A DNA stretch of 64,000 nucleotides from Austwickia sp. TVS 96-490-7B (GCF_019331795.1 NZ_JAHPZL010000008.1:551104-615103); one strand, 5' to 3'; positions 35,027 through 45,904 are shown, counted from the stretch's first letter. Made by a program: numbers and translations. Notes: generated from the sequence alone by a model not told the origin.

Positions 35027-35872
35027 TCACTCGCCGTACAGGGTGCGGATGCCTTCACCGTCTGTTTCGGTGAAGGACAGATCCGAGGAGGTGCCATTGC
35101 ACTGCGGGTAGTGCATGATCGACGACGAGTCATACGGGGTCAGCGGACGCCAGTTGTTGTCCTCGAAGCATGTCCCGGCCTCAGGGCGGGTGTGCTCGTG
35201 GCGCAGACCGAGGATGTGGCCCATTTCGTGAGCCAAGATGTTGTTGACCGGCCAGCTGCTCGAACCAAACTGGTTCATGTTGATGAGAATGTTGCGCTGG
35301 GACTTCGGTGAGCTTGGGAAGAAGGACCGAGCGATGTAGGACGCATAGCTGACCGGCTCCACCGAGAAGACGACCTTGGTGTTGCGGGTGTTGCAGCTCT
35401 TGTCCTGCGCTGGGACGTAGACAAACCGGATGGCGCTGGTGGCATCGGACCAGATTTGGCCGCCACCCTCCATCGCGTCGATGACCGTCTGCTTGTCTGA
35501 CCCAAACTTGTCGCTCACGCAGTAGGTCAGGTTACGTGCTTGACGGGCCGACCACACATCGTCGCGTCCGTTGACCTGGTTGACGATGAGCCGCTGACTC
35601 TGTGTCTTACTGAACACGTTGCCATAGAACGCTTTGAGCGCTGCCCCTGAACTGATCGGCATGTCGCCATCGACGATCCACTGGCCGTCCGCGTCCCGGT
35701 AGGTGGACTTGTAGAACTCGTCGTAGGTGGGGACCTTAGCTGTGACTGGTGCCGCGCCGTCACGGCCACCGTCGACAGCCGAGGCGACGCTCGGGGCCAC
35801 GATGCCGATGCCGCCGATAGCCACGGCGAGAACTGCGAGAGAACGGGACATCTTGCGGGGGGAAATGGTCAC
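35027..35872 (-). CDS. Secreted metzincin zinc metalloprotease B
   Basis: The 281-residue paralogue of the gene at 33865, sharing a Sec signal peptide (cleavage after SVASA), the VPTYDEFYKSTYRDADG segment, HEMGHILGLRHEHTRPE at 215-231, Met-turn SIMHYP and four matching cysteines. The two differ mainly in the signal peptide, the 40 residues after it, and the surface segment before the zinc site. GTG 35872 has AAGGAGAG upstream. Family knowledge predicts an extracellular endopeptidase; the substrate is unknown. Confidence 0.9.
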   Translation of the reverse strand: MTISPRKMSRSLAVLAVAIGGIGIVAPSVASAVDGGRDGAAPVTAKVPTYDEFYKSTYRDADGQWIVDGDMPISSGAALKAFYGNVFSKTQSQRLIVNQVNGRDDVWSARQARNLTYCVSDKFGSDKQTVIDAMEGGGQIWSDATSAIRFVYVPAQDKSCNTRNTKVVFSVEPVSYASYIARSFFPSSPKSQRNILINMNQFGSSSWPVNNILAHEMGHILGLRHEHTRPEAGTCFEDNNWRPLTPYDSSSIMHYPQCNGTSSDLSFTETDGEGIRTLYGE

Positions 35873-35921
35873 GGGGTCTCTCCTTGCCTCATGTCACCTG
35901 CGAACGAGGTAACTGAGCGCA

Positions 35922-35954
35922 ACCCTAAGGCGAACTGAGAATAACCTGCATCAA
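35922..35954 (-). promoter_or_regulatory. Promoter of metalloprotease B
   Basis: On the minus strand TTGATG (35954-35949), a 21-base spacer and TAGGGT (35927-35922) lie 49 bases before GTG. Spacing is identical to the metalloprotease A promoter. Confidence 0.55.
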
Positions 35955-36257
35955 CCATTTCGCCATTTATTTACCCATGCACCGCAAGAAAACGTTCGAT
36001 CACTAGTCACCGACACTTCAGTGATCGGTAAGTAACCCCTGAAACAATGCGCGCCCCACGCCAAAGCCCCTGGCAGGGGCCCCCTCGTCAGTAAAGGAGG
36101 AATGGGTCACCTCAGCGCCATCATCCCGCCAAACTTGTTGTGCCACAGCACTACTCCGGAAGCTCGCCTCGTCTCCCCCACACCCCTGCGACACAGCAGC
36201 CCCCTTTGACCCTCAATGAATCACGCCTTTCGTCACATCCTGATATGACCCGACAAC

Positions 36258-36292
36258 GAAGGCCTGGACATCGCATTGATGTCCAGGCCTTC
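36258..36292 (-). terminator. Terminator of pnp
   Basis: Fourteen perfect base pairs (36258-36271 with 36279-36292) with a seven-base loop, 18 bases after the pnp stop. Confidence 0.8.
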
Positions 36293-36309
36293 GCGATCAC
36301 GTCGTCAGA

Positions 36310-38823
36310 TCAGGCATCCTGCTCGTCAGCAGAATCCTGCGACGCACCTGTCGCATCGCCATTGTCCCGACGGGGACGGCGGCGACGGCCGCGACTGCGA
36401 CGCTCCCGGCTCTCGCCAGAGCCATTGGCATCCGCTGACTCCTCCACGTCCGCAGCAACGTCAACCTCAGGCTCGGCCTCCCGAGGGGCCGGACGGCGGT
36501 CCCGGCGCTCCGCCCCAAAGTCACGCCGCTCACGGTCACCACGGTGCCCACGGCGCTCGCTGTCCTCGGCAGCGCCAGCGTCAAGAGCCGCCTGCTGCTC
36601 CTCAGTCAGCACCGCGGCCAGAGACAGCTTGCCCCGCGGGTCGATCTCCTTGAGTTCGACCTGGACCTTCTGACCGATCGACAGCACATCGTCCACCGAA
36701 TCGATCCGCTTGCCGCCGACCAACTTGCGCACCTCAGAGATATGCAGCAAGCCGTCCTTACCCGGCAACAACGACACAAAAGCACCAAAGGTGGTCGTCT
36801 TGACGACCGTTCCCAGGAAACGCTCGCCGATTTCCGGCATCGTCGGGTTGGCGATGGCGTTGATCGCCGTCCGAGCCGCTTCCGCCGACGGGCCGTCAGT
36901 CGCGCCGATGTAGACCGTGCCATCGTCCTCAATGGTGATGTCTGCACCGGTGTCTTCCTGGATCTGGTTGATCATCTTGCCCTTCGGGCCAATGACCTCA
37001 CCGATCTTGTCGACCGGCACCTTCACCGAGATCACCCGAGGAGCAAACGGGCTCATCTCATCTGGAGAATCGATGGCCTCGTTCATCACGTCGAGGATGT
37101 ACAGACGAGCATCACGGGCCTGCGTCAACGCCCCCGCCAGCACCGACGCCGGAATACCATCCAGCTTGGTGTCCAGCTGAATCGCCGTGACGAACTCGCG
37201 GGTACCAGCAACCTTGAAGTCCATGTCACCGAATGCGTCCTCGGCACCAAGGATGTCCGTGAGCGCCGCATACTGCGTCTCACCATCGATCTGCGCCGAC
37301 ACCAGACCCATCGCGATACCTGCCACCGGCGCGCGCAACGGCACACCCGCGTTCAGCAGCGACAGCGTGGAGGCACAGACCGACCCCATTGACGTCGACC
37401 CATTAGAGCCGAGCGCCTCGGACACCTGACGGATCGCGTAGGGGAACTCCTCCCGGGACGGCAGCACCGGCATCAACGCCCGCTCGGCAAGCGCGCCATG
37501 CCCAATCTCCCGGCGCTTCGGCGAACCGACCCGACCGGTCTCACCAGTGCTGTACGGCGGGAAGTTGTAGTTGTGCATGTACCGCTTACGCGACACCGGC
37601 GACAACGTGTCCAGCTGCTGCTCCATCCGGAGCATGTTCAACGTCGTCACACCCATAATCTGGGTCTCGCCACGCTCGAAAATCGCTGAACCGTGCACAC
37701 GGGGCAACACTTCGACCTCAGCGCCCAAGGCGCGGATGTCAGCCAAGCCACGCCCGTCAATGCGCACCTTGTCTCGCAGGATCCGCTCCCGGACCAGCTT
37801 CTTCTGCACCGAGCGGTACGCCGCGGAGATCTCTTTCTCCCGACCCTCGAACGGCGTCCCTTCACCGGCCAGGTCAGCCTTGAGCTGATCCTTCAGCTCA
37901 TCAAGCTTGCTCTCTCGCTCCTGCTTGCCAGCAATAGCCAGCAGATCCCGCAGCGACTCCTCGGCAGCTTTCTCGACCGCGTCATAAGCGTCCTGCTCAT
38001 AGTCCAGGAAGATCGGGAACTCCAGCGGAGCGATCCCATCCTTGGCCCGCTTCTTCTCCGCCAGTTCATCCTGCGCACGGCACAGCGTCGCGATGTAACG
38101 CTTAGCGGCTTCAAGACCCTCAGCCACGACCTCTTCGGTCGGCGCCTGACGACCCTGCTTCTTGACCAGGTACCAGGTGGAATCGGTGGCCTCAGCCTCC
38201 ACCATCATGATGGCCACATCGTCATCAGCAGCCGTCGCGCCCTGGGACACGATCCGACCAGCCACAACCATGTCGAAGCAAGAACGCTCAATGTCACTGA
38301 AATTCGGGAAAGCCACCCACTGACCATCAATCAGGGAGACTCGCACCCCACCGACCGGCCCCGAGAAAGGCAGTCCGGAAATCTGGGTGGACGCGCTCGC
38401 AGCGTTGATAGCGAGGACGTCGTACTGGTGGTCCGGGTTCAACGAGAGGACCGTGATGACCACCTGAACCTCGTTGCGGAGGCCCTTGGTGAAGGTCGGG
38501 CGCAGCGGGCGGTCGATCAGACGGCAGGTGAGGATCGCGTCAGTTGACGGGCGACCTTCACGGCGGAAGAAGCTACCGGGAATCTTGCCGGCGGCGTACA
38601 TCCGCTCCTCGACATCCACCGTCAAGGGGAAGAAGTCGAACTGGTCCTTGGGGTTTTTCCCTGCTGTCGTCGTGGACAACAAGGTGGTCTCGTCATCCAA
38701 GTAGGCAGTCACCGATCCGGCGGCCTGCTTGGCGAGACGTCCGGTTTCGAACCGGATCTTTCGGGTACCGAACCGGCCGTTATCGATAACAGCCTCGGCG
38801 TATGTGATCTCTGGACCCTCCAT
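36310..38823 (-). CDS. pnp: Polyribonucleotide nucleotidyltransferase (PNPase)
   Basis: An 837-residue phosphorolytic 3' exoribonuclease. It has two RNase PH domains separated by a helical domain, a KH domain ([20 protein letters not shown]) and an S1 domain ([20 protein letters not shown]). A long Arg/Glu-rich C-terminal tail beyond S1 is typical of actinobacterial PNPase/GpsI and may bind RNA or partners. ATG 38823 has AGGAGGG upstream. The rpsO-pnp order is the classical one; RNase J, a likely partner in RNA decay, is encoded 15 kb away. Confidence 0.97.
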   Translation of the reverse strand: MEGPEITYAEAVIDNGRFGTRKIRFETGRLAKQAAGSVTAYLDDETTLLSTTTAGKNPKDQFDFFPLTVDVEERMYAAGKIPGSFFRREGRPSTDAILTCRLIDRPLRPTFTKGLRNEVQVVITVLSLNPDHQYDVLAINAASASTQISGLPFSGPVGGVRVSLIDGQWVAFPNFSDIERSCFDMVVAGRIVSQGATAADDDVAIMMVEAEATDSTWYLVKKQGRQAPTEEVVAEGLEAAKRYIATLCRAQDELAEKKRAKDGIAPLEFPIFLDYEQDAYDAVEKAAEESLRDLLAIAGKQERESKLDELKDQLKADLAGEGTPFEGREKEISAAYRSVQKKLVRERILRDKVRIDGRGLADIRALGAEVEVLPRVHGSAIFERGETQIMGVTTLNMLRMEQQLDTLSPVSRKRYMHNYNFPPYSTGETGRVGSPKRREIGHGALAERALMPVLPSREEFPYAIRQVSEALGSNGSTSMGSVCASTLSLLNAGVPLRAPVAGIAMGLVSAQIDGETQYAALTDILGAEDAFGDMDFKVAGTREFVTAIQLDTKLDGIPASVLAGALTQARDARLYILDVMNEAIDSPDEMSPFAPRVISVKVPVDKIGEVIGPKGKMINQIQEDTGADITIEDDGTVYIGATDGPSAEAARTAINAIANPTMPEIGERFLGTVVKTTTFGAFVSLLPGKDGLLHISEVRKLVGGKRIDSVDDVLSIGQKVQVELKEIDPRGKLSLAAVLTEEQQAALDAGAAEDSERRGHRGDRERRDFGAERRDRRPAPREAEPEVDVAADVEESADANGSGESRERRSRGRRRRPRRDNGDATGASQDSADEQDA

Positions 38824-39029
38824 CGGGCCCTCCTCTTCTTTGTGTCGTCGCGGGGCGCATCGTCGTTGTGCGCCCGCGTCTCCTCCGCCACCCCTGCTCC
38901 CCCACCGATCGGGTCGAGGCGGAGTTTGCTACAGGGTCTTGCTACACGCCTCACCTATCCGTCGTCGCGGCGACCCGCCGTAACAATAGCGATCCGCACG
39001 GACGACGTCCTGCTCCCCGATCACATACC

Positions 39030-39061
39030 AAAAGAGCGGCTCCCGAACGGTCGGGAGCCGC
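39030..39061 (-). terminator. Intrinsic terminator of rpsO
   Basis: An 11-bp perfect stem (39036-39046 with 39051-39061) with a four-base loop, followed on the minus strand by TCTTTT. It lies 17 bases after the rpsO stop and probably gives partial readthrough to pnp. Confidence 0.85.
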
Positions 39062-39077
39062 CCCAGTCGGCATGAGG

Positions 39078-39347
39078 TCAACGGCGCAGGCCGAGACGCT
39101 TGATCAACGAACGGTAACGCTCGATGTCAGTGGCCTCCAGGTAACGCAGCATCCGCTTGCGACGTCCGACCAGCAGCAGCAGGCCGCGCCGGCTGTGGTG
39201 GTCATGCTTGTGCGCACGGGCGTGCTCAGTGAGGTCCTTGATGCGCTGCGTCAGCATCGCGATCTGCACCTCGGGGGAGCCGGTGTCGCCCTCTTTGGTG
39301 GCGTACTCGGCCATGATCTTCTGCTTGGTGGCAGTATCCAGTGGCAT
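39078..39347 (-). CDS. rpsO: 30S ribosomal protein S15
   Basis: An 89-residue primary 16S rRNA-binding protein of the small subunit platform. The family segments [29 protein letters not shown] and RRKRMLRYL are intact, and the length is standard. ATG 39347 has AAGGAG upstream. pnp follows after a 254-base gap with a terminator, so it has at least some separate expression. Confidence 0.97.
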   Translation of the reverse strand: MPLDTATKQKIMAEYATKEGDTGSPEVQIAMLTQRIKDLTEHARAHKHDHHSRRGLLLLVGRRKRMLRYLEATDIERYRSLIKRLGLRR

Positions 39348-39375
39348 GGGGCGACTCCTTGACTCGTTGCGCGGT

Positions 39376-39398
39376 GCCTGTCAGACGGTCTGTCAGGC
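39376..39398 (-). promoter_or_regulatory. Hairpin in the rpsO 5' leader
   Basis: Two five-pair stems (GCCTG/CAGGC outer and CAGAC/GTCTG inner), separated by one T-T mismatch, lie 29 bases before the rpsO start. S15 often represses its own mRNA through leader structure, so this is a candidate, not a demonstrated, site. Confidence 0.25.
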
Positions 39399-39540
39399 GC
39401 TCTCTCTCCGCGGCCGATCGACGGCAGTCGTCAAGACTACCATTCCTGCAGCATGGAGGCTGCATCGGCTCGGATGACACCCACCACCACCGTGACCCGG
39501 CACCGCCGCTGGCACCGGGTCACTTCCGGAGAGAACGCAC

Positions 39541-39963
39541 TTAACCCAGCTCAGGGAACCAGATCCCCAGTTCCCGAGCCGCAGACTCAGGCGAGTCCGA
39601 ACCGTGAACGATGTTGTGGGTCGCGCCCTGGCCCCAGTCACGTCCCAAGTCACCACGAATGGTGCCGGGAAGCGCCTCAGTGGGGTCGGTCTTGCCCGCC
39701 AACGAGCGGAAACCGGGAATGCACCGCACCCCTTCGATACATACGGCAGTCACCGGCCCCGAGGCCATAAACTCCAACAGCCCCTCGTAGAACGGCTTAC
39801 CCTCGTGCTCGGCATAATGCTGGGCAAGCATGTCCCGGGTCGGCGTCAGGACCTTCAATGCGACGAGCGTGTAGCCCTTCGCTTCAATACGGCGGATGAC
39901 CTCGCCGGTAAGTCCGCGCGCGAAGGCATCGGGCTTGACGAGGACGAGAGAACGTTCGGTCAT
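39541..39963 (-). CDS. ndk: Nucleoside diphosphate kinase
   Basis: A 140-residue enzyme that balances NTP and dNTP pools by a phosphohistidine mechanism. The active-site motif NIVHGSD places the catalytic histidine at residue 120, and LVLVKPDAF and the Lys/Arg substrate loop (PGTIRGDLG) are intact. The start ATG 39963 lacks a clear spaced ribosome-binding site but has a TAGGCT hexamer seven bases upstream. Confidence 0.96.
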   Translation of the reverse strand: MTERSLVLVKPDAFARGLTGEVIRRIEAKGYTLVALKVLTPTRDMLAQHYAEHEGKPFYEGLLEFMASGPVTAVCIEGVRCIPGFRSLAGKTDPTEALPGTIRGDLGRDWGQGATHNIVHGSDSPESAARELGIWFPELG

Positions 39964-39970
39964 GCCGCCC

Positions 39971-39976
39971 AGCCTA
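39971..39976 (-). promoter_or_regulatory. Candidate -10 hexamer for leaderless ndk
   Basis: TAGGCT on the minus strand ends seven bases before ATG 39963; the same hexamer occurs at dapB. Confidence 0.35.
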
Positions 39977-40081
39977 CTGAGGCTGACTGGGGTCGCCAGG
40001 ACACCTCAGCAGATCGGGGGCCAAAGTCCCATATCCCCGAGCCTGGCCCGAGCTGGCTGGCGCACCACCTACGCCGACCGA

Positions 40082-40576
40082 CTACCCTTCCTGCAGGTGC
40101 TCCCTGGCATAGGCCTCCGACATATCGTCCAAACGGCTGCCTTGCACCAGCGCAATCCACCACAGGCCGGCGAAAATTAGGGCGATCACCGCCATCGCTG
40201 GGATCACCAGGCCGCACAGGAGCGTGGCCAGCTGCAACATCCAGCCGAAAGTCACGCCGAGCCGACGGCGGAGCAATCCGCATCCCAGCACCAGCGCCAC
40301 GGCCAGCCCCACCCCGACCCACAGGTACGTCTGGGGGGTGGCCGGCCCGAGCGTACGACCCGAACTCTGCGCCAACGCCCGCGCAGCCACCGCGCCAAAG
40401 AGCACCACTAATGACTGCGAGATCAACACCACCATCGCCAATCGGCGAGTCATCCGTCGCTGAGCGCCGTACACCGCTGGCCAGACCGCCCGAGACCGGA
40501 GGGCCTTCAGCGGCCCCCGGCCACCCTCAACGGTCTCGGCTCCGTCGTGACCTGCAGACGGCTCTCGTGGGGTCAT
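40082..40576 (-). CDS. DUF4233 membrane protein
   Basis: A 164-residue protein with a charged N-terminus and four predicted membrane segments from about residue 45 (MVVLISQSLVVLFGAVAARA onward). Small DUF4233 membrane proteins lie between folC and ndk across Actinobacteria; their function is unknown. ATG 40576 overlaps the folC stop (ATGA), so it is translated with folC. Confidence 0.82.
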   Translation of the reverse strand: MTPREPSAGHDGAETVEGGRGPLKALRSRAVWPAVYGAQRRMTRRLAMVVLISQSLVVLFGAVAARALAQSSGRTLGPATPQTYLWVGVGLAVALVLGCGLLRRRLGVTFGWMLQLATLLCGLVIPAMAVIALIFAGLWWIALVQGSRLDDMSEAYAREHLQEG

Positions 40577-41985
40577 GACGCATCCCCCGCGCCAACCATC
40601 AACCGCACCTCAGCTGCTGTGGTGACCGAGCCAGTAGCGACGACTCCACCAGCGCTGCCACCGGCCTCCGCCGCAGCATCCGCCTTGGCTGCCGCTATCT
40701 CCACCGCATCGGGGAGGTCACGGACCACGGTCACCCGATGCTCACCAAAGATCTCCGCCGCCAACGCACCGAGACGCTCAGGACGCATCGCCCGAGGCGA
40801 TGTGGTCCTGCTGACCACCACCTCGTCGAGAACCGGTTCCAACTCGGTGAGGATGCCCTCGGCGTCCTTGTCACCCAGCACCGCGACCAGGCCAATCAGC
40901 CGAGCAAACGCAAACTCTTCCTCTAGCGCCGTCCGCAACCGCGACGCGCCGTGCGGATTGTGTGCCGCGTCGACGATCACCGTCGGGCTGCGACGGACCA
41001 CTTCCAGTCGTCCGGGAGCCGTGAATCTACCGAAGGCCTGTTCCACTACATCCCGGTCAAGCATCGATTCCCCACCCCCGACAAAGGCCTCGACCGCGGT
41101 CAGCGCCAGCAACGCATTATGTGCCTGGTGGCCACCATGCAACGGAAGGAACAGGTCCTCATAGTCCCCAGCGAGACCACGCAGGGAGACGACCTGCCCC
41201 CCCAAAGCCTGAGTGCGGGACAGCACCCCAATGTCAGCACCCTCGAAGACTGCGCGAGCGCCGACTTCACGGCACCTCTCCCAGAGGACTTCAGCGACCT
41301 CGCCCTCTTGCACCGCGCTGACCATGATGCCGTCCGCTGCGATGATCCCCGACTTTTCCGTGGCGATCTCTGTCAACGAATGGCCTAAGAAATGTTGATG
41401 ATCCAGTCCGATCGGTGTCATGACCGAGACGGCGGCGTCAGCGACATTGGTGGCATCCCACGAGCCACCCATTCCGACCTCGACGACGGCCACATCGACC
41501 GGGGCGTCTGCGAAGGCCGCGTAGGCCAATCCCACCACCAGCTCGAAATACGTCATCCGAGGGCCATCTGCGGCTGCCGAACGCGCATCGACCATCTCTA
41601 CGTATGGAGCGATGTCGTCGAAGGTCGCCACGAAACGTTCCGGGGTGATCGACTCGCCGTTGAGCGCGATGCGTTCCCTGATGTCATGCAGATGGGGCGA
41701 GGTGAAACGTCCTGTGGACAATCCCATTTCCCGCAGCAGCCGTTCGGTCATCCGGGTCGTCGAGGTCTTGCCGTTGGTGCCGGTCAGGTGGATCATGGGC
41801 CAGCTGCGCTGCGGGTCGCCAAGGAGTTCCATGACGGCGGCGATCCGGTCCAGCGATGGCTCCAGATCATGCTCAGGAGCTCGACTCAGGATTGCCTGTT
41901 CGACTTCGCGCATCCGTTGGGCCGTCGCCAGCTCCTCAGCTGCACGCCGAGCGGCCTGCCGTTGCGCTCGTGCACTCTCGGTCAT
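40573..41985 (-). CDS. folC: Folylpolyglutamate synthase / dihydrofolate synthase
   Basis: A 470-residue Mur-ligase-fold enzyme that adds glutamate to folates. The P-loop is LTGTNGKTSTTRMTE near residue 70, followed by TSPHLHDIRERI and the central GLDHQHFLGHSLTEIA and DAAHNPHG motifs. ATG 41985 overlaps the stop of the GNAT gene by four bases; an alternative ATG seven codons upstream is less likely. It works in the same folate pathway as thyA and folA at 21-22 kb. Confidence 0.95.
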   Translation of the reverse strand: MTESARAQRQAARRAAEELATAQRMREVEQAILSRAPEHDLEPSLDRIAAVMELLGDPQRSWPMIHLTGTNGKTSTTRMTERLLREMGLSTGRFTSPHLHDIRERIALNGESITPERFVATFDDIAPYVEMVDARSAAADGPRMTYFELVVGLAYAAFADAPVDVAVVEVGMGGSWDATNVADAAVSVMTPIGLDHQHFLGHSLTEIATEKSGIIAADGIMVSAVQEGEVAEVLWERCREVGARAVFEGADIGVLSRTQALGGQVVSLRGLAGDYEDLFLPLHGGHQAHNALLALTAVEAFVGGGESMLDRDVVEQAFGRFTAPGRLEVVRRSPTVIVDAAHNPHGASRLRTALEEEFAFARLIGLVAVLGDKDAEGILTELEPVLDEVVVSRTTSPRAMRPERLGALAAEIFGEHRVTVVRDLPDAVEIAAAKADAAAEAGGSAGGVVATGSVTTAAEVRLMVGAGDAS

Positions 41986-42500
41986 GCGCCCTCCTCCGCC
42001 ATCCATACCAAGTCGGGCATGCCCGCCTGCTCCTCGCGTCCGACCTCGACGAAGCCGTGCCGACGACAGAATGCGTCGGCGTACCGGTTGCCCTCGGTGA
42101 AGGTCAGCCGCAGTCGTACCTGGGCACGGTCAGCTCGTTCTCGGGCCACGGCGAGTAAGGCGCTGCCGATACCCCGGCCGTGGTCACCGGGGCGCACATA
42201 CAACTTCCACACCACGAGCGCACCCTCATGCATGCCCACCGTACAGACCCCGACCAGCCGATCTGCTTCGTAGGCGACCATGGTTCGACCAGCAGCAATC
42301 GCCGGAGCCAGGGCTTCCCCAGTCCACCGTTTTGCCAGCAGTAAATCGACCAGTTCCGGTTCGATCACTCCGGCGTACGCCGCGGGAACCGCTTCGTGAC
42401 CGAATTCCCGCAGCGCGTCTAGGTCGTCGCCGCACGCTGCCCGTACGACGACCATCTGCTCGTCACCGAGGCGCCCGGACCATGGCGATATCTGCGTCAC
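41982..42500 (-). CDS. GNAT-family N-acetyltransferase
   Basis: A 172-residue acetyltransferase with the acetyl-CoA motif [20 protein letters not shown] near residue 100 and motif [18 protein letters not shown]. The substrate is unknown. It sits between ileS and folC with ATGA overlaps at both ends, so it belongs to the ileS-folC-DUF4233 operon. Confidence 0.85.
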   Translation of the reverse strand: MTQISPWSGRLGDEQMVVVRAACGDDLDALREFGHEAVPAAYAGVIEPELVDLLLAKRWTGEALAPAIAAGRTMVAYEADRLVGVCTVGMHEGALVVWKLYVRPGDHGRGIGSALLAVARERADRAQVRLRLTFTEGNRYADAFCRRHGFVEVGREEQAGMPDLVWMAEEGA

Positions 42501-45500
42501 AGGCGCTTCACCACGATGCGCACGCCCCGTCCATCACCGAGTTCTACTGCTACGCCGAGCCCCTCAGGTAGGGCATCCACCGGTCCAAAACCGATCTGTC
42601 TGGCCAAGGTCTCGGTCTCAATGAATTTCTGGTGATCCATGACCACGCCGCGCAGGTCGTCGTCACCGCACACGGTCAGCGAGATAGCGTCGCCGTAATC
42701 CAGTCCCAGATTACGGCGCTGGGAGTTGACGGCTCGGGCGATATCCGCTGCCAGTCCTTCCCGGGCCAGGTCGTCGGTGACATGGGTGTCGAGAACCACG
42801 AAGCCGCCGCCAGGCAGGACCCCAACGGCACCGGCTGCTGCATGATGCTGGTCGACCACCGTCTCCACGGTGTATTCCCCATCAACCAGCGCCAACCCGG
42901 CGCAGGTAACCGTCCCGTCGGCTCCCACTGACCAGTCGCCGTTCTTGCTGCCCTTAATGACTCGCTGCACCTCACGACCCAACCGAGGTCCGGCTACCCG
43001 CGCATTCACTGTCAAGCGCGTGCTGATCCCGAAGTCTGCTTCGCTGGCGGTAGCGAGGTCTTGCACCACGACCTGTTTCACGTTGGCCTCATCGGCGATG
43101 ATGTCGGCGAACTCGCGCAGACCGTCGGCGCCGTCGACGACCACGGTGAGGCATGCCAACGGCAGGCGGGTCCGCAGCGAGGCGCCTTTGCGCAGGCTGG
43201 ACGCCACTGAGGTGACGGTCCGCGCCTGCTCCATCCTGGCCACCAAGTCTCGGTCGGCAGGCAGATCAGTGGCTTGCGGCCAGTCAGTCAGGTGCACCGA
43301 GCGTCCCCCGGTCAGTCCGCGCCAGATCTCTTCGGTGGTCATCGGCAGCAGCGGAGCGGCGATCCGGCAGAGCACCTCCAATGTGGTGTAGAGGGTGTCC
43401 ATCGCAGCCCGCGCCTGGATTGCGGACGCTCCTCGGGTGTCCCAGAAACGGTCTCGACTGCGCCGGACATACCAGTTGGTGAGGACGTCGAGGAAACCTC
43501 GGATCGTGTCGCACGCTCCGGCAATATCGAAGGCGTCACATTTTGCTTGAACTTCCTCGACAACCTCACGAAGTTTGGCAAGGAGATACCGGTCAAGCAC
43601 ATGGGTCGATGTGGTCGACCACTGGGCGTCGTACCCCGTAGGTCCGCTGCCATCAGTGGACTCGACGTAGGCGTTCGCGTATGTCGAGAAGAAATACCAG
43701 GTTGACCAGAGCGGCAGCATTGCCTGCCGGACGCTCTCTCGGATGCCTTGCTCGGTGACGATCAGGTTGCCGCCGCGCAGGATCGGGCTGGACATCAGGA
43801 ACCAACGCATCGCGTCGGCGCCGTCGCGGTCAAAAACCTCTGAGACGTCTGGGTAGTTACGCAGCGACTTCGACATTTTGGCGCCGTCATCACCAAGCAC
43901 GATGCCGTGGGACAGACAGGTGTTGAACGCCGGACGTTCAAACAGCGCGGCCGCCATGATGTGCATGGTGTAGAACCAGCCGCGGGTCTGTCCGATGTAT
44001 TCGACGATGAAATCGCCAGGGAAGTGGTGTTCGAACCATTCTTTGGACTCGAACGGATAGTGCACCTGCGCGAAGCTCATCGAGCCGGACTCGAACCAGC
44101 AGTCGAGGACATCGGTGACCCGCCGCATCGTGGACTGACCGGTGGGGTCGTCTGGGTTGGGTCGGGTCAGCTCGTCAATGAACGGCCGGTGCAGGTCGGG
44201 CACCTCCACCCCGAAGTCGCGTTCCAGCTCGGCAAAGGAGCCGTAGACATCCACGCGTGGGTACGCCGGATCATCGCTCTTCCAGACCGGGATCGGGCTG
44301 CCCCAGAACCTATTCCGCGAGATCGACCAGTCGCGGGTGTTCTCCAACCATTTACCGAATTGACCATCCTTGATGTGCTCGGGCACCCAGCTGATCTCCT
44401 GGTTGAGCTCAAGCATCCGCTCACGGATCTTCGTGGTGGCGACAAACCAGCTGGACACGCCCTTGTAGATCAACGGCTGCCGACAACGCCAGCAATGTGG
44501 GTAGGAGTGGGTGTAAGACTCTCGGCGGATCAGAACGGTCCCGGCGGTGACCGCCCCCAGGGAGCGACGGACGTCATCCTGGGCGCTATCCGCCGTCAGA
44601 CCCACTGCGGTGGGGCCATCGGCGTCATACCGGGTGCGGGCCTTGAGGTGCTCCAGGACAGGGCTGTTGGCGTCGAAGACGAGGGTGCCGAGATAGTCGT
44701 CGACGGGCGCGGTGAACCGTCCGTCGATACCGACAGGCATGACCGCCTCGATGCCCTCACGGTCGGTGACGATCTTGTCGTCTTCACCGAAAGCGCCAGC
44801 CGTGTGGACCATGCCGGTGCCATCGGTGGTGGTGACAAACTCAGCAGGAACGAGTCGGAAGGCGTTCTCGTGCCCTAGGTAATATCCGAACGGCGGGGTG
44901 TAGGTATAACCCACCAGGTCGGCTCCCCGGTAACGGGCCACGATGCGGTCGCTGACATCGGCCTTGGCGTCACCACAGAGTTCCCTGGCATAGGCCTGAG
45001 CGCGTTCGGCACCTAGGAGATACCGCTCGGGGCGGCCAGTGGGCACATCGGATTCCACGACAACGTAGTCCAGGTCCGGTCCGACCATGATGGCCAAGTT
45101 GCTGGGCAAGGTCCACGGTGTCGTCGTCCAGACCAAGGCCAGGGCACCAGCGAGGTCGTCCCGGCCATCTGCGGCAGGCCCCATCCGCAAGCCCACCGTC
45201 ACCGCTGGGTCGTTGCGATCCTGGTAGACATCGTCGTCCATGCGCAGCTCATGGTTGGACAGCGGCGTCTCGTCGTTCCAGCAATAGGGCAGGACCCGGA
45301 AACCTTCGTACGCCAAGCCTTTGTCGTACAGCTGTTTGAAGGCCCACATGACCGACTCCATGAAGGACGGGTCAAGGGTCTTGTAGTCATTTTCGAAGTC
45401 CACCCACCGGGCTTGACGGGTCACATAGGTGCGCCATTCGTCGGTGTATTTAAAAACTGACTCGCGGCATTTGGCGTTGAACGCCTCAACGCCGAGCTCG

Positions 45501-45895
45501 CGAATCTCGTCGGTGGTTTTGATGCCGAGCTGGCTCATCGCCTCCAACTCGGCCGGCAGCCCGTGGGTGTCCCACCCGAATCGCCGTTCGACACGTTTGC
45601 CGCGCATCGTCTGGTAGCGCGGGACAACGTCCTTGACGTAGCCGGTAAGCAGGTGACCGTAGTGGGGCATGCCGTTGGCGAAGGGCGGCCCGTCGTAAAA
45701 GACAAACTCGTTGGATCCGTCCTGACCTGCGGGACGATTCTCTACGGAGGCGCGGAAGGTGTCGTCGTCAGCCCAGTAGGCCAGCACGGATTCTTCAATG
45801 CGGGGGAACGAGGGGGACGACGGGACGCCGAAGCTTGCGCCGGGCGCATGCTGTCCGGACTGCTCGGGGGCGCTGGTGGCCTTGGGGTAGCTCAT
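42497..45895 (-). CDS. ileS: Isoleucine-tRNA ligase, IleS2-type
   Basis: A 1132-residue class I synthetase. The HIGH motif is PHYGHLLTG near residue 85 and the KMSKS motif is [12 protein letters not shown]. The HYGH form and overall length are those of the eukaryote-like IleS2 class, which in characterised bacteria is relatively insensitive to mupirocin. Editing and anticodon-binding domains follow the normal order. ATG 45895 has AAGGAAG ten bases upstream, and the frame before it lies inside the T-box leader. Confidence 0.96.
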   Translation of the reverse strand: MSYPKATSAPEQSGQHAPGASFGVPSSPSFPRIEESVLAYWADDDTFRASVENRPAGQDGSNEFVFYDGPPFANGMPHYGHLLTGYVKDVVPRYQTMRGKRVERRFGWDTHGLPAELEAMSQLGIKTTDEIRELGVEAFNAKCRESVFKYTDEWRTYVTRQARWVDFENDYKTLDPSFMESVMWAFKQLYDKGLAYEGFRVLPYCWNDETPLSNHELRMDDDVYQDRNDPAVTVGLRMGPAADGRDDLAGALALVWTTTPWTLPSNLAIMVGPDLDYVVVESDVPTGRPERYLLGAERAQAYARELCGDAKADVSDRIVARYRGADLVGYTYTPPFGYYLGHENAFRLVPAEFVTTTDGTGMVHTAGAFGEDDKIVTDREGIEAVMPVGIDGRFTAPVDDYLGTLVFDANSPVLEHLKARTRYDADGPTAVGLTADSAQDDVRRSLGAVTAGTVLIRRESYTHSYPHCWRCRQPLIYKGVSSWFVATTKIRERMLELNQEISWVPEHIKDGQFGKWLENTRDWSISRNRFWGSPIPVWKSDDPAYPRVDVYGSFAELERDFGVEVPDLHRPFIDELTRPNPDDPTGQSTMRRVTDVLDCWFESGSMSFAQVHYPFESKEWFEHHFPGDFIVEYIGQTRGWFYTMHIMAAALFERPAFNTCLSHGIVLGDDGAKMSKSLRNYPDVSEVFDRDGADAMRWFLMSSPILRGGNLIVTEQGIRESVRQAMLPLWSTWYFFSTYANAYVESTDGSGPTGYDAQWSTTSTHVLDRYLLAKLREVVEEVQAKCDAFDIAGACDTIRGFLDVLTNWYVRRSRDRFWDTRGASAIQARAAMDTLYTTLEVLCRIAAPLLPMTTEEIWRGLTGGRSVHLTDWPQATDLPADRDLVARMEQARTVTSVASSLRKGASLRTRLPLACLTVVVDGADGLREFADIIADEANVKQVVVQDLATASEADFGISTRLTVNARVAGPRLGREVQRVIKGSKNGDWSVGADGTVTCAGLALVDGEYTVETVVDQHHAAAGAVGVLPGGGFVVLDTHVTDDLAREGLAADIARAVNSQRRNLGLDYGDAISLTVCGDDDLRGVVMDHQKFIETETLARQIGFGPVDALPEGLGVAVELGDGRGVRIVVKRL

Positions 45896-45904
45896 CTGAG
45901 AGGG

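Larger units (their letters stand above)
35873..36309. other. Intergenic region between metalloprotease B and pnp
   Basis: These 437 bases hold the metalloprotease B promoter, a small hairpin (36066-36080) and the pnp terminator. A 35-codon frame at 36102 has AGGAGG only one base before its ATG and is not accepted as a gene. Confidence 0.6.

Noticed and set aside
36102-36209. 35-codon frame preceded by AGGAGG
   Set aside because: The AGGAGG lies only one base before the ATG, too close to work, and the peptide is low-complexity Pro/Ser/Leu.
37693-38547. 284-codon open frame antisense to pnp
   Set aside because: It is a mirror frame of the conserved PNPase core.
43907-44878. 323-codon open frame antisense to ileS
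   Set aside because: It lies fully inside ileS and shows no family pattern.
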